From contig JAKPPT010000115.1 in the NCBI GenBank assembly GCA_029547205.1, positions 81,669 to 145,668 of the forward strand: 64,000 nt of DNA, given 5' to 3'. The translations under genes and the position numbers were made by a program. Shown piece after piece: positions 27,299 through 37,600 of this stretch; position 1 is the first letter of the stretch; the number at the start of each line of letters is the position of its first letter. The DNA is from Spirochaetota bacterium (GTDB taxonomy: Bacteria; Spirochaetota; Spirochaetia; Treponematales; UBA12059). Below the pieces are notes generated by a model that was not told the DNA's origin, searched no databases, and saw nothing but the letters and a program-made list of their open reading frames with translations.

Positions 27299-29548
27299 CT
27301 TGAGCCATATATTGAGCATTGCAAGAGCACGGTCTGCAGTGCGAAAGGTAGGAACACCACGCCGCTCAAGCTCTCGAGCAAGCGGATCATAGAGTGCACC
27401 TGAGTCGACTACAGCCACCCATGGTTTCTTTGTCGCATGAATGAGCTTTCCATAGAGTCCTGCTATTGATGTATCCAGCGTAACGTCTTCTGTATGTCCT
27501 TCGCCTTTAGCAAGCGTATTCATTCGTACGGTGAGCGGTACAATGCCTACAATACCCGTATCGACATTTTCATCTTCGAGTACTGCTTTGAAGGTTTCGT
27601 AGTATGCCGTATCATCTGCCATCGGTGTAAGATCGACCGGATTATGGACATCAACAATGTCGCTGATTTTTGCGTCCTTAAAAATAGCTTCAAGTTTTGG
27701 GTGTGATGATGCACTAAACTCTGTAAGTGACAATGACCCAAGATTATCAGCAAAAGCAACACATTCAAACCCGGCATTGGAAACAGCACCGAGCTTATAA
27801 CCTTTTGCCTGTTTCCCTTCCAGCAATGAAAACATCGTCATTGCATCATCGAACTCATCGAGACTTTCTGCAACAACAACACCTATTTGTTTAAGAAGCT
27901 CTCGTGTTACAGGATAATCGCCTGCAATTGATGCAGTATGGCTTGCACTAGCAGCAGCTCCTGCTGCGGTTCGTCCAGCTCTATAGAAAATCACGGTCCG
28001 TCCTGATGTTATAATTTTTTTACAAGCACTAAGCACTTTAGCACCATCGAGAGGCTTAAATCCCTCAACATACACTGCAAATGTTGTTATTTCTTTATCT
28101 TGCTCCAGATACTCAAGGTAATCACCGATAGTAACGTCCATCTGGTTACCGCACGTGATTACATATTTGGGATTGATATCGGGATGTTTTGATATTCTGC
28201 AAATTGCAAATGCACCCGATTGCGAAATAACAGCCATTGGTGCTACCTTGCCTTTTGGCATAGGAAGCTTATATTCAGGAATAAAGAGTGTGTTATATTT
28301 TCCTGGCACCGAACGAATACCAAGACAGTTGCCACCATTCAAGAGCGGGCCGCGCGAGACAGTCGTTCGTGATTTTGCTAGCGCTTGTTTCATGCGCGCA
28401 ACAAGATCCTCGGTGCCTGATTTTTCTTCGAGACCTCCAGGAATTACTATAACACTTTCTGCCTTATCCAGTTCAGCAAGTTCTGCGATGCACTGAGGTG
28501 CTTGCGCTGCAGGAATAACGAGCACAAAGAGATCGACTTTTTCAGGCAAACTCTGTACATCGGGGACACATTTACAGCCATCAAGTTCTGTAAGACCTGG
28601 TTTTACTACATAGAGACGTTTGGTATCAAAACCATTTTCGATAAGATTTCTTAATATGATGCGTCCATTATTCATGCCTTTTTCTGAGACACCAATTACT
28701 GCAGCACTAACTGGTTGTAAAATATTTTTAATTTTATTAACCGGCCTATTTTTTTGGTTTATATTTACAGGCTCTTTAGAATCAGTAAACGCAATATCAC
28801 TACCTGCAGAACCAAGCTTAATGAGTACGTCGAGCGCAATGAGTCTGCTATCCTTCGTTACAACAAATGGGTTAATTTCAAACTCAGTAATGCCAAGACT
28901 TGCCAGCGTATTTGCTGCATCAATAAATTTCATGATGGTATTGACAAGTACTGTTTCTTCCAGAGCTATTTTGGTACCTCGAAGCCCACCGGCAAGCAGA
29001 TTACGTACAGCATTAGTAGCAAGCACTTTCTCCACAAGTTTCGGCGATGCTGTGAGCGGACTAAAAAATACATTTGCTTTTCCGGGAATAAATTGTTTTG
29101 CAAGGAATTCGGTATAAATACCACCAGGACCGAATGATATGATGGGACCAAAATCACGTGCAAATCGGTAACCAATAATTATTTCATGCCCAAGTTTCGT
29201 ATCATAGGGAATAAATTCATTAACCGTATATCCGTGCACAGTGTAATTTTTAAACCGTGCCTCCATATCCTGTATGGTTTTATGGACAGTTTCAAAATTA
29301 TTGTCTACAATCTGCACACCACCCATTTCGGTTTTGTGCAAAATTTCTGGAGATATTACTTTGACAACAGCTTTAGGTCCTTCAAAAAGCATCCCTGCAC
29401 CAAGTTCTTGTGAATTTTTTATAAAAACATTTCGAGGTGCTGGAATATCCAGTGCCTTGAGCACTGCAAGACCTTCATATTCAGTTAAAGCATCACGGTT
29501 TTCCGATCGTGCCTGTTCTACAATATTACGAATTGTAATTTCGTCCAT
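27284..29548 (-). CDS. acd: ADP-forming acyl-CoA synthetase (fused subunits)
   Basis: This 754-residue protein converts acyl-CoA, ADP and phosphate to acid, CoA and ATP. Residues about 10-240 form the ATP-grasp (beta-type) subunit (KVISPEILHKTEMGGVQ). Residues about 270-750 form the CoA-binding and ligase (alpha-type) part, with VIGVSEKGMNNGR, then GNCLGI and GAAASASHTASIAGDYP holding the likely phospho-His. I start at ATG 29548 (AAAGGCG 7 bases before). It overlaps iorB by 23 bases. The subunit order is ATP-grasp first, reversed from the more usual alpha-beta fusion. Sitting after iorAB, it should harvest ATP from aryl- or branched acyl-CoA made by that enzyme. Confidence 0.88.
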   Translation of the reverse strand: MDEITIRNIVEQARSENRDALTEYEGLAVLKALDIPAPRNVFIKNSQELGAGMLFEGPKAVVKVISPEILHKTEMGGVQIVDNNFETVHKTIQDMEARFKNYTVHGYTVNEFIPYDTKLGHEIIIGYRFARDFGPIISFGPGGIYTEFLAKQFIPGKANVFFSPLTASPKLVEKVLATNAVRNLLAGGLRGTKIALEETVLVNTIMKFIDAANTLASLGITEFEINPFVVTKDSRLIALDVLIKLGSAGSDIAFTDSKEPVNINQKNRPVNKIKNILQPVSAAVIGVSEKGMNNGRIILRNLIENGFDTKRLYVVKPGLTELDGCKCVPDVQSLPEKVDLFVLVIPAAQAPQCIAELAELDKAESVIVIPGGLEEKSGTEDLVARMKQALAKSRTTVSRGPLLNGGNCLGIRSVPGKYNTLFIPEYKLPMPKGKVAPMAVISQSGAFAICRISKHPDINPKYVITCGNQMDVTIGDYLEYLEQDKEITTFAVYVEGFKPLDGAKVLSACKKIITSGRTVIFYRAGRTAAGAAASASHTASIAGDYPVTRELLKQIGVVVAESLDEFDDAMTMFSLLEGKQAKGYKLGAVSNAGFECVAFADNLGSLSLTEFSASSHPKLEAIFKDAKISDIVDVHNPVDLTPMADDTAYYETFKAVLEDENVDTGIVGIVPLTVRMNTLAKGEGHTEDVTLDTSIAGLYGKLIHATKKPWVAVVDSGALYDPLARELERRGVPTFRTADRALAMLNIWLKAKGA

Positions 29549-30101
29549 ATTCAAACGCCTTTAAGTTAATATCTACTAACGCTTCACCCTTACGGGCAAA
29601 AAGTTCTCGTATAGCATTTTTGAGGTTCTCTTCTTTAAGCGGAAGGAATCGTGAGGCAACTCCAACCAATACTATGTTTGCTGCACGCACATTTCCTGCT
29701 TCCCGAGCAAGGGCATCAGCATCAACGAGGACCTTGCGTGGGAGCGCATTGATTTCTGCCAGAACACTATCTATGTCAGGATAGTTTGGTATATTTTTTA
29801 TCGGAGTAACAGCTGAAATCATTGTTCCTTGTTCGGCAGAAAGCCAGGGAAGGTAGCGCAATCCTTCAAGCGGCTCGAATGAAAGTATTAAGGAAGCACT
29901 GCCACGTGGAATAATGGGGCTTGCTGGTTCTTCTGTGCCAAGCCGGAGATGTGCTAATACCTCTCCCCCACGCTGGCTCATGCCATGAACTTCTGACTGT
30001 TTTACACGCAGACCTTCTGCCATTGCTGCACGCGCAATTACAACGGAAACAGAAATTCCACCCTGACCGCCAACACCACATAACACTATATCGTATTTCA
30101 T
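29526..30101 (-). CDS. iorB: Indolepyruvate:ferredoxin oxidoreductase, beta/gamma-type subunit
   Basis: This 191-residue protein has the gamma-domain start MKYDIVLCGVGGQGG, then GMSQRGGEVLAHLRLG near residues 40-56, as in the small subunit of archaeal and bacterial IorAB. With IorA it oxidatively decarboxylates aryl pyruvates (from Trp, Phe, Tyr) to acyl-CoA, reducing ferredoxin. It starts at ATG 30101, overlapping the iorA stop as ATGA, and overlaps acd downstream. It is part of a tightly packed iorA-iorB-acd operon. Confidence 0.9.
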   Translation of the reverse strand: MKYDIVLCGVGGQGGISVSVVIARAAMAEGLRVKQSEVHGMSQRGGEVLAHLRLGTEEPASPIIPRGSASLILSFEPLEGLRYLPWLSAEQGTMISAVTPIKNIPNYPDIDSVLAEINALPRKVLVDADALAREAGNVRAANIVLVGVASRFLPLKEENLKNAIRELFARKGEALVDINLKAFEYGRNYNS

Positions 30102-31708
30102 GCTTTCCTCGCTTTCTTTAAAGCTTCCAGGCATTCGCGCACCATTACAATGACCGATGGGCCTCTATATGCAAGTTCTTCTTTTATAACAGCAACATTT
30201 TTCTCGTTATCCATCTTATGCGCGCGCAATATTCGTATATGTGCAGGATCGATTCCACAACCCTTAAGTATCGGTTCAAGTTGACTAGAAGGCAAAATAG
30301 TCGGCTGAGCTCCAGTCATACCAGTAGTTGAGTTATCAAGGATTAACACTTTCATATTGGTTTTATGACTTACAGCATCAAGAAGGTTCGTGAGACCGGA
30401 ATGATAGAAAGTTGAATCTCCAATAACAGCAACAACCGGCTCAAGCCCTACTTCTGCCGCGCCGCGAGCCATACCGACACTGGCTCCCATATCTACCGTA
30501 GTTTCTATTGCGCTGTAAGGAGGAAGAGCACCGAGTGTGTAGCAGCCAATATCACTTGTAACGGCATAGAGCATATATCCTTTGAGGGCTTCTTTAAGTG
30601 CTGTATAACTGTCCGCATGTGGACATCCTTGACAGAGCTGAGGCGGTCTCCCAACAAGTGAAATATTTTTTACCATCAATCCTTTGTTTTCCAGAAGTCC
30701 AAGTGCTTTGCGTACGATATCGGCATTGAGTTCTCCATCATAAGGAATGGTACCGTCCTCTTTCCCATGAACAGGTTTCCCCGGAACAATACCGCGCAAG
30801 AGATGCTCGACGTACGGGTAGCCATCTTCGATGACGAGGATTTCATCACACGTTTCATACAAAGAGCGTATGAGCTCCGTGGGCATAGGGAAAAAGCCTA
30901 TGTGGAGATGCATGGGGTCTGACCCTTTTGCCGCTCTATAGTCAGCAAGATTCTCTTTATAATACTGCAATGCTAAACCGGTAGTAATAACGCCGAGCGC
31001 TTTACTCCCTTTTGAAAGCAGATTCCATTTCACTGCATTTGATTCTTCAGACAGCATTGACTGCCGCGCAATTACTTCTTTCCACCTGCGCCGTGCTACA
31101 GCAGGCATGAGAATCCAATCCATTCCTTCTGGTTTTTTTATAAGGTTCTGTGATTTTTGATCACGGATATCTACAATAGATCGAGAATGCGCAAGCCGTG
31201 TAGTAATGCGTATCAATACCGGGCAATGATGCTTTTCTGAATAATCAAAAGCCTCATAGGTCATATCATAGGCTTCCTGCTGCGTCGCTGGTTCAAAACA
31301 TGGTATCCGTGCAAAATCTGCAAGCAGACGTGAATCCTGTTCATCCTGTGAGGAATGCATACCGGGATCATCAGCAACAACAACAACTAGTCCGCCATTA
31401 ATATTTACTAACCCAGAGTTTACAAAAGGGTCCATTGCCACATTGAGCCCTACATGTTTCATAGATACCATAGCACGTCTACCAGCAAATGATGCACCCA
31501 GAGCGCTTTCATACGCTGTTTTTTCATTAGTACACCATTGGGCTACAAATCGATTAGGACTATCCTGAGGAATTTTAGCTGCAAGTTCCTGCAGTGTTTC
31601 CATAATTTCTGTTGATGGAGTTCCGGGATATGCAAAAGCACCGCTTAATCCTGCATGAACTGCAGCATAAGCAATCGCTTCGTCTCCCATCAAGGTTTCT
31701 TGTGCCAT
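30098..31708 (-). CDS. iorA: Indolepyruvate:ferredoxin oxidoreductase, alpha subunit lacking its ferredoxin domain
   Basis: This 536-residue protein starts at ATG 31708 (AGGAAGG upstream). It shows the pyruvate-binding domain with AYPGTPSTEI near residue 28 and VVVVADDPGMHSSQDEQDSR near 110-130. The TPP domain has LCQGCPH, DIGCYTLG and AVIGDSTFYHSG. It ends PSVIVMVRECLEALKKARKA, exactly where typical IorA continues into a two-cluster [4Fe-4S] ferredoxin domain, which is absent. Electrons must therefore leave by another route. Cotranscribed with iorB and acd. Confidence 0.9.
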   Translation of the reverse strand: MAQETLMGDEAIAYAAVHAGLSGAFAYPGTPSTEIMETLQELAAKIPQDSPNRFVAQWCTNEKTAYESALGASFAGRRAMVSMKHVGLNVAMDPFVNSGLVNINGGLVVVVADDPGMHSSQDEQDSRLLADFARIPCFEPATQQEAYDMTYEAFDYSEKHHCPVLIRITTRLAHSRSIVDIRDQKSQNLIKKPEGMDWILMPAVARRRWKEVIARQSMLSEESNAVKWNLLSKGSKALGVITTGLALQYYKENLADYRAAKGSDPMHLHIGFFPMPTELIRSLYETCDEILVIEDGYPYVEHLLRGIVPGKPVHGKEDGTIPYDGELNADIVRKALGLLENKGLMVKNISLVGRPPQLCQGCPHADSYTALKEALKGYMLYAVTSDIGCYTLGALPPYSAIETTVDMGASVGMARGAAEVGLEPVVAVIGDSTFYHSGLTNLLDAVSHKTNMKVLILDNSTTGMTGAQPTILPSSQLEPILKGCGIDPAHIRILRAHKMDNEKNVAVIKEELAYRGPSVIVMVRECLEALKKARKA

Positions 31709-31766
31709 ATAAGCCTTCCTTGCTGGTAATATGTATGCCCTTACCGGGCACAATGATATAGAGAAT

Positions 31767-31795
31767 AAAGCCAGCAAAAAATTGCTGGCTTTTTT
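31767..31795 (-). terminator. Terminator after glnA
   Basis: AAAGCCAGC and GCTGGCTTT form a 9-bp stem with an 8-base loop. On the minus strand the tail is TTTATTC, and on the plus strand TTTTTT. It lies just after the glnA stop codon, before iorA. Confidence 0.65.
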
Positions 31796-31804
31796 AGTAC
31801 ACAG

Positions 31805-33157
31805 TTAAAAATACAATTCATACTCCTGCGGCACAGGTGCATTGTAAACATATTCAGCTTCTTTTTCTTTTAGAGCGATCCATGAATCAATGAGATTTTT
31901 TGGGAAAACAGGAAGCAAATATTCATTATCTTTTTTTAACCCTGCAAGCACATGGAAAAGCCCTGTTGGGAATGTATTTTTAGCAGTTTCCTGTGTTTTT
32001 GAAAAACCCATAGCCACAGGATCCATTTTTTTCTGAATGCCATCAAGTCCTGCGAGCAGCATTGCAGCTAGGAAGTAATACACGTTTGCGGTTGCATCTC
32101 CCGTGCGGAATTCAATTCGGGCCTCACCCTTCTTAAGGTAACCAGGAATACGCACAGCTGCAGCTCTGCTGGCCTGCGCAAACGTTGCTGCTACCGGTGC
32201 TTCGTAACCGGGAACCAGCCGTCTGTAACTATTCGTGCTTGGATTAAACCATGCAAGGAGCGATCCTTTTAGTGCATGACTCAAGATACCTGCAGTGTAT
32301 GCAAGTCCCTGCTCAGAAAGTCCATACATACCTTCACCAGGGAAAATACTGCTGCCATTTTTCTCAACAAACTGATGCACGTGCATACCGCTCCCGGCTA
32401 TTTTGTACATCGGTTTAGGCATAAATGTTACATAAAGCCCCATTTCTTGAGCAATTGTCTTAATAATCCATTTCGAGAGAACTACTGCATCAGCAGCTCC
32501 GACAAGTGATATAAAATTAAGTTCAATTTCAAGCTGCGCAGCACCTACTTCATGGTGGTGATACTTTACCGGAATGCCTGCATCCTGCATACAGGCTACA
32601 ACTTCATTTCTGAGCTGGTTATAGCGATCATCTGGAGTAAGCCTGTGGTATCCTTTTGAAAGACCGAATCGCGGAACATCTTCATAATTCTCACCAATAC
32701 CTTCACAGCTCTCAACCATATAATAGGAATGACTAACCGTCGTGGAATACTTAACATCATCGAACACGTAAAATTCAAGTTCAACGAGCATTTTGGCATC
32801 ATCACCGATACCGGTTTTTTTCATATGCTCAACAGCTTTTTTAGCAATAGTTCTCGGATACTGCTCAAACAGCTCACCCTGTGTAGTCCAGACATCACAA
32901 AATGCATGCAGGATGCGGAACCCATCACGCTCCTCAACAAATGTTGCCTGCATGTCGGGAATTGCCACCATGTCACTGTGATGCACCTGGGCAAAGCCGA
33001 AATTGCTGGCATCAAAACCAATACCATTTTTGAGCACTTTATCAGTAACATACGATCGTGGAAGCGAAACCGACCGAAGCTGCCCGTTTATATCAACAAC
33101 AAGCATGCTAAGATAATCAATATCATCAAGATTTCCAGAAAATTTGTATAATTTCAT
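31805..33157 (-). CDS. glnA: Glutamine synthetase, type I
   Basis: This 450-residue enzyme joins ammonia to glutamate using ATP. It shows the beta-Grasp N-domain, the metal-binding VELEFYVFD and GAAQLEIELNF blocks, GSGMHVHQ near residue 260, and the substrate/ATP region NPSTNSYRRLVPGYEAP and RIEFRTGD. The Tyr adenylylation site of enterobacterial GS (NLYDLP) is absent, matching the GS I-alpha type used by Firmicutes and other anaerobes, which is controlled otherwise. It has a GGAGG site and a good minus-strand promoter. Confidence 0.95.
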   Translation of the reverse strand: MKLYKFSGNLDDIDYLSMLVVDINGQLRSVSLPRSYVTDKVLKNGIGFDASNFGFAQVHHSDMVAIPDMQATFVEERDGFRILHAFCDVWTTQGELFEQYPRTIAKKAVEHMKKTGIGDDAKMLVELEFYVFDDVKYSTTVSHSYYMVESCEGIGENYEDVPRFGLSKGYHRLTPDDRYNQLRNEVVACMQDAGIPVKYHHHEVGAAQLEIELNFISLVGAADAVVLSKWIIKTIAQEMGLYVTFMPKPMYKIAGSGMHVHQFVEKNGSSIFPGEGMYGLSEQGLAYTAGILSHALKGSLLAWFNPSTNSYRRLVPGYEAPVAATFAQASRAAAVRIPGYLKKGEARIEFRTGDATANVYYFLAAMLLAGLDGIQKKMDPVAMGFSKTQETAKNTFPTGLFHVLAGLKKDNEYLLPVFPKNLIDSWIALKEKEAEYVYNAPVPQEYELYF

Positions 33158-33180
33158 AAAATTCCTCCAGGGACAGTCTT

Positions 33181-33209
33181 ATAGTAGTATGCTACACACA
33201 TTTAGGCAA
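33181..33209 (-). promoter_or_regulatory. glnA promoter (sigma-70 type)
   Basis: On the minus strand TTGCCT (33209-33204) and TACTAT (33186-33181) are 17 bases apart. The expected 5' leader is about 17 bases and holds a GGAGG site. Confidence 0.5.
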
Positions 33210-33280
33210 GTAGGAAATTTTGATAATTGCTAATGTCGTTTTGATTATTAAAACAAAACCGGCTTAAACGGTGGCGAACG

Positions 33281-33387
33281 CGTTACTGTGACGAAGCTTG
33301 GGTTACTGTCACGAAGCTTGTGAAGCCATCTCATTTTTTATTGAGACTAGCAAATTAGTGCGCTTCACAAGCTTCGTGTCACTAGAG
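33281..33387. repeat. Dispersed repeat element, copies D1, D2 and inverted D3
   Basis: Two forward copies (33281-33301 and 33302-33327, the latter GTTACTGTCACGAAGCTTGT) face one inverted copy (33361-33387, CACAAGCTTCGTGTCACTAG). D3 provides the TAG stop of purE. This is the gene-free stretch between glnA and purE. Confidence 0.75.
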
Positions 33388-33879
33388 GGATTGTTCCAGC
33401 TTTTCAGCTTTCAAAACGACCTCGTCGTGCATGCGCGCTTGATACGTGCGCATCTTTTCTGCAAGCTCCGGATCAGCAATACTCAGGATACGAACGGCCA
33501 AGAGGCCAGCATTTTTCGCACCATCGATCGCAACCGTTGCAACCGGTATACCGCCAGGCATTTGTACAATCGAAAGCAGCGAATCGAGGCCATCGAGCGA
33601 TTTGCTCTTAATGGGAACTCCTATTACGGGAAGCTCTGTCATAGAAGCTGTCATTCCCGGTAGATGTGCAGATCCACCAGCTCCTGCAATAATCACCTTT
33701 ATTCCCCTGCTTGCCGCTGTTCGGGCATATTCCACCATACGATCGGGAGTTCTATGCGCAGACACAATAGTAATCTCATACGCCACACCAAACTCATTGA
33801 GTATTTCAGCAGCTGCTTTCATAACAGGCAGATCAGAATCACTGCCCATAATAATTCCTACTGTTGGTTTCATAATCAC
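33382..33879 (-). CDS. purE: N5-carboxyaminoimidazole ribonucleotide mutase
   Basis: This 165-residue protein has the full PurE signature [39 protein letters not shown] and [21 protein letters not shown]. It catalyses the carboxyl rearrangement in purine synthesis. The start is GTG 33879 (GGGAGG 9 bases before, 5 bases after the purQ stop); ATG 33873 is possible but is 15 bases from the ribosome site. It is the last gene of purL-purQ-purE. The stop codon TAG lies in a dispersed repeat arm. Confidence 0.95.
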   Translation of the reverse strand: MIMKPTVGIIMGSDSDLPVMKAAAEILNEFGVAYEITIVSAHRTPDRMVEYARTAASRGIKVIIAGAGGSAHLPGMTASMTELPVIGVPIKSKSLDGLDSLLSIVQMPGGIPVATVAIDGAKNAGLLAVRILSIADPELAEKMRTYQARMHDEVVLKAEKLEQSL

Positions 33880-33883
33880 TTCG

Positions 33884-34696
33884 TTAGACCTCCCGACAAG
33901 ATTTTAATCCAGTTTCCTTATACGCAACCGCATTGATAAATATATCAATTCCCAGGAGGTTTTCCTGGTTTCTCCTTCGGTCTGGATGAACTTCTGCATG
34001 AATCGATGCTTCGGGATGCGGCATAAGGCCAAACACTCTTCCTGTACTGTCACAGATACCGGCAATATCACGCATGGAACCATTAGGATTGTCCCTGTAT
34101 CGTACTGCAACTTGTCCTGCTCGTTCGAGCGCATCGAGGACAGCATCATCTGCAACAAAACGGCCTTCCCCATGACGAATGGGAAGCAACCGCGGTGCAA
34201 GACCTTTTGTCCAGACACAGCGCGAGTTTTCAGGGAACTCTACAGGCACCCATGTATCGAGAAACGTGCCCTGAATATTGTGAATTAACGATACCTCTGG
34301 TGTCATAGCGATTTCTGTTTCATACCTGTTCCGTGCCTGATCGGCAGGAGAGCCTAAGTTATTCCCGCAACGAGGGAGCAAACCTGATTTCACAAGCGTC
34401 TGAAAACCATTACAGATTCCAATAACGAGCCCGCCTTGCTCAATAAACGTTTCAAGAAGTGGCCGCAATTTAAGTAATAATAAATTTGCAAGCACTCTTC
34501 CTGAACCTAAATGGTCACCAAAAGAAAAGCCGCCTGGAAACCCGAGGTAATCAGCTTTTAGCAACAATTCCGGTTTTTCAATAACATTCTGGATATGCTC
34601 AATTTCTCCATGAGCTCCTGCAATCTCAAATGCTTCCCGAAGTTCATCCTGCGCATTGATGCCATATCCAGTTACGATGAGTGCATGCGTTTTCAT
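33884..34696 (-). CDS. purQ: Glutaminase subunit of FGAM synthetase
   Basis: This 270-residue class I glutamine amidotransferase has nucleophile Cys in [11 protein letters not shown] near residue 95 and a catalytic [14 protein letters not shown] near the C-terminus. It supplies ammonia to PurL. It is long for PurQ and resembles the C-terminal domain of large PurL, as if a single ancestral protein had been split. The start codon overlaps the purL stop (ATGA), keeping the two coupled. Confidence 0.92.
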   Translation of the reverse strand: MKTHALIVTGYGINAQDELREAFEIAGAHGEIEHIQNVIEKPELLLKADYLGFPGGFSFGDHLGSGRVLANLLLLKLRPLLETFIEQGGLVIGICNGFQTLVKSGLLPRCGNNLGSPADQARNRYETEIAMTPEVSLIHNIQGTFLDTWVPVEFPENSRCVWTKGLAPRLLPIRHGEGRFVADDAVLDALERAGQVAVRYRDNPNGSMRDIAGICDSTGRVFGLMPHPEASIHAEVHPDRRRNQENLLGIDIFINAVAYKETGLKSCREV

Positions 34697-37600
34697 ACAT
34701 TCTGCTCCTTGCCGTCTGTATTGTGTACTATGAGGTAGTTAGCAGTATCGCTCGCTTGTGTTTCTTTACTATTCATAAAGGTTTTTTTGAAGCTCTGCAC
34801 CAGCTGTTCAAGAGGAATATGAGCCAGAACATCACTCTGGTACTTTATAACCATGTATTTAGATTGCTCCACAGTCCCAAGGTGATAGCAGGCTATACCC
34901 GACATCGTCTGTTCAAAGCGTTCTCGATCTTCCCTACGGACAGAAACAATAAAACGGCCTCCCGTTTCAGAAAAGAGCGCACGCACAATGCTTTGTGCTT
35001 CATCGAAACGTGGTTGCAGCTCATCAGTAAGTGCATCAAGCTTAATGGTGCACCCCAGCCTTCCACCAATACATGACTCTGCGAGTGCAACAGCAAGCCC
35101 GCCATCAGAGAGATCATGACATGATTGAACAATACGCCCCTGAATAGCCCGATGGAGCGCACGGTAGAGTCTATCGGTTTTACTAAAATCAATATCAGGC
35201 GCTGTACCACAGGAAAATCCGCAGACCCGTTCGAATATCGTACCACCGAGTTCCCCGTTTGTTTCACCAATTAAATAAATATAATCTCCGCTCCGCAGAA
35301 AATCTGTCGATGGTACTTTACGGACATCTTCGACTGCTCCAACGAGCGTGATGAGCAAGGTTGGCCTAACTGAAATTACTTTTCCTCCGCTCCGAGCATC
35401 ATTTTTCATCGAATCTTTTCCGGAAACAAGTGGCAATCCATATGCAAGACAGGCTTCTTTAAGCCCCTCACAGGCGCGCACAAGCTGAGCCGCTTTGTAA
35501 GCACCATCTGGTGTTGCTGCTGATTCTACAGGGTCAGGCCAGCAAAAATTATCAAGAAGTGCAGCTTGTCCGGGAGTTCCTCCTAGAGCAATATGTGCCC
35601 GATACGCTTCATCTACTGCCATTCGTGCCATGATGCGCGTATCTGTGTCTCCATATCGCGGACAGATCCCATGTGTTATGGTTATACCAGAATAACTTCT
35701 GTGTGTGAGCTTTACGACACCACCATCACTTGGCGCATCGCGTTCGATTCCGGTGAACGGTTTTTCGACGGTGCGCGCCTGCACTTCATGGTCGTACTGC
35801 CGGATAAGCGGTTCCTTGCTCGCGACATTCGGTTCGGCAAGGAGAGCCAGAATGATTTCTTCACAGGTACCGAGCCTACGCTTCTCGCCACTCGCTGTAA
35901 TGTGCACAACCTGCCAGCCAGATGATGCGCACGTTGACAAGCCAGCCGACGGTACGCCGGTGAGTAGCTGATCTGCCAGCGATTGTTTTACTAATGGTAC
36001 GCCAGTGAGTGGCTGATTTGCCAGCGACGGGTCAGCCTTTCGCGTGTCCGACGATGTCCAGCTGACTACCGGCGAATCTGTCGATGGTGAGTCTTTTTGA
36101 GTCGAATTTTCCGACGGCAGATCTGTCCCTTGCTTTTCCTGTTTCTCAGGATTCCGATTTTGTTCGTGCACACGCACAGCTGCAAGAATTGGCTCAGGCC
36201 GATGTGGTGCTGTCCAGCGTGCTGGGAGTTCCATTACAGGTAGGCCCCGATGCAAAAACTCAAGCGGCAGGAGCCCAACGAGCTTTTCATGTGCTTCTAT
36301 CTCGATGTATCCCGAATTGGTAAACTCGCCCACAACCGTCGCTTCTACATCCCTACGTCGTGCCAGTTCCATAAACTCCTCAATTTTCTCAGGAAGAACG
36401 GCAAGGCTCATGCGTTCCTGACTTTCTGATACGAGAATCTCCCAGGGGGACAGACCCTGATATTTGAGCGGACACGCTGATAGATTGATGCGCACGCCGC
36501 CTGAGCCTTCAGCCATTTCTCCCAGGCTGGAAGAAAGACCGCCAGCACCATTGTCAGTAATGGCTTCATAGAGTCCTCGATCACGGGCTTCCAGAAGAAA
36601 ATCAGTCATGCGCTTTTGAATAATGGGATCTCCAATCTGGACAGCAGAAACTGGACTCGTTTCATCAAGCGCCAGGCTCGAAAACGTTGCGCCATGAATG
36701 CCATCTTTACCAATTCTGCCGCCCAGCATTACTGCGAGCATACCGGGCTGCACTGCTTTTTCCCATGATGGTCTACCGTTAATGGTCTCCGGAAGAATAC
36801 CGCCCGTGCCGCAAAATACGAGCGGTTTGCCACGGTAGCTTTCATCAAAAAGAAATGCGCCTGCAACGGTTGGTATACCTGACTGATTGCCGCCATCGAC
36901 AATACCTTTGTGCACACCTTCCATGATATCGCGAGGGTGCATAAAACCATCAGGCATTTCCTCCTGCGGCGTATCGGGGTATCCAAAACAGAGGACATTC
37001 GTATTGAATATCGGTTTTGCACCTAAACCTGTCCCCAAAATATCCCTGTTCACACCAACGATCCCGGTAATTGCGCCACCATACGGATCGAGCGCACTCG
37101 GACTATTGTGTGTTTCGGCTTTAATACAGACTAGGGAACCAGGATAAAACTGTACTACCCCTGCATTATCGGTAAAAACCGAACGCAAAAAAGATACACG
37201 GTGACGCAATTCTTCAGTTACCGCACGAATGTATGTCTTAAAAAGCGAGTGTATTGTTTTGTTACCATTCTCATCGGAGTAATGAATCACCGCATTAAAT
37301 ATCTTATGCTTGCAATGCTCGCTCCAGGTTTGAGCAATCATTTCGATTTCGACATCGGTTGCATCCTGTGGTAATCCGCGAGCCTTGCGAGCAGCTATCG
37401 TTGCAGCATTGGCATAGTGATTGCGAATAGCCTGCATTTCAGGCAATGTTAACGCAAGCAATCTCTCGCGAGAGAGCGCTTCAAGCTCTGCGTCGTTCAT
37501 GCCAGCAATCGGAATGAGTTCAGGTTCAGCCCTGTCATGTACAGCAGGACGCGGATACCGGTCAGGTGGCCGAACACCGTTATCCCATTCATGTTTGGAA

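Noticed and set aside
31805..33157. Sigma-54 promoter for glnA
   Set aside because: No GG-N10-GC pattern lies in the 150 bases upstream; a sigma-70-type promoter fits better.
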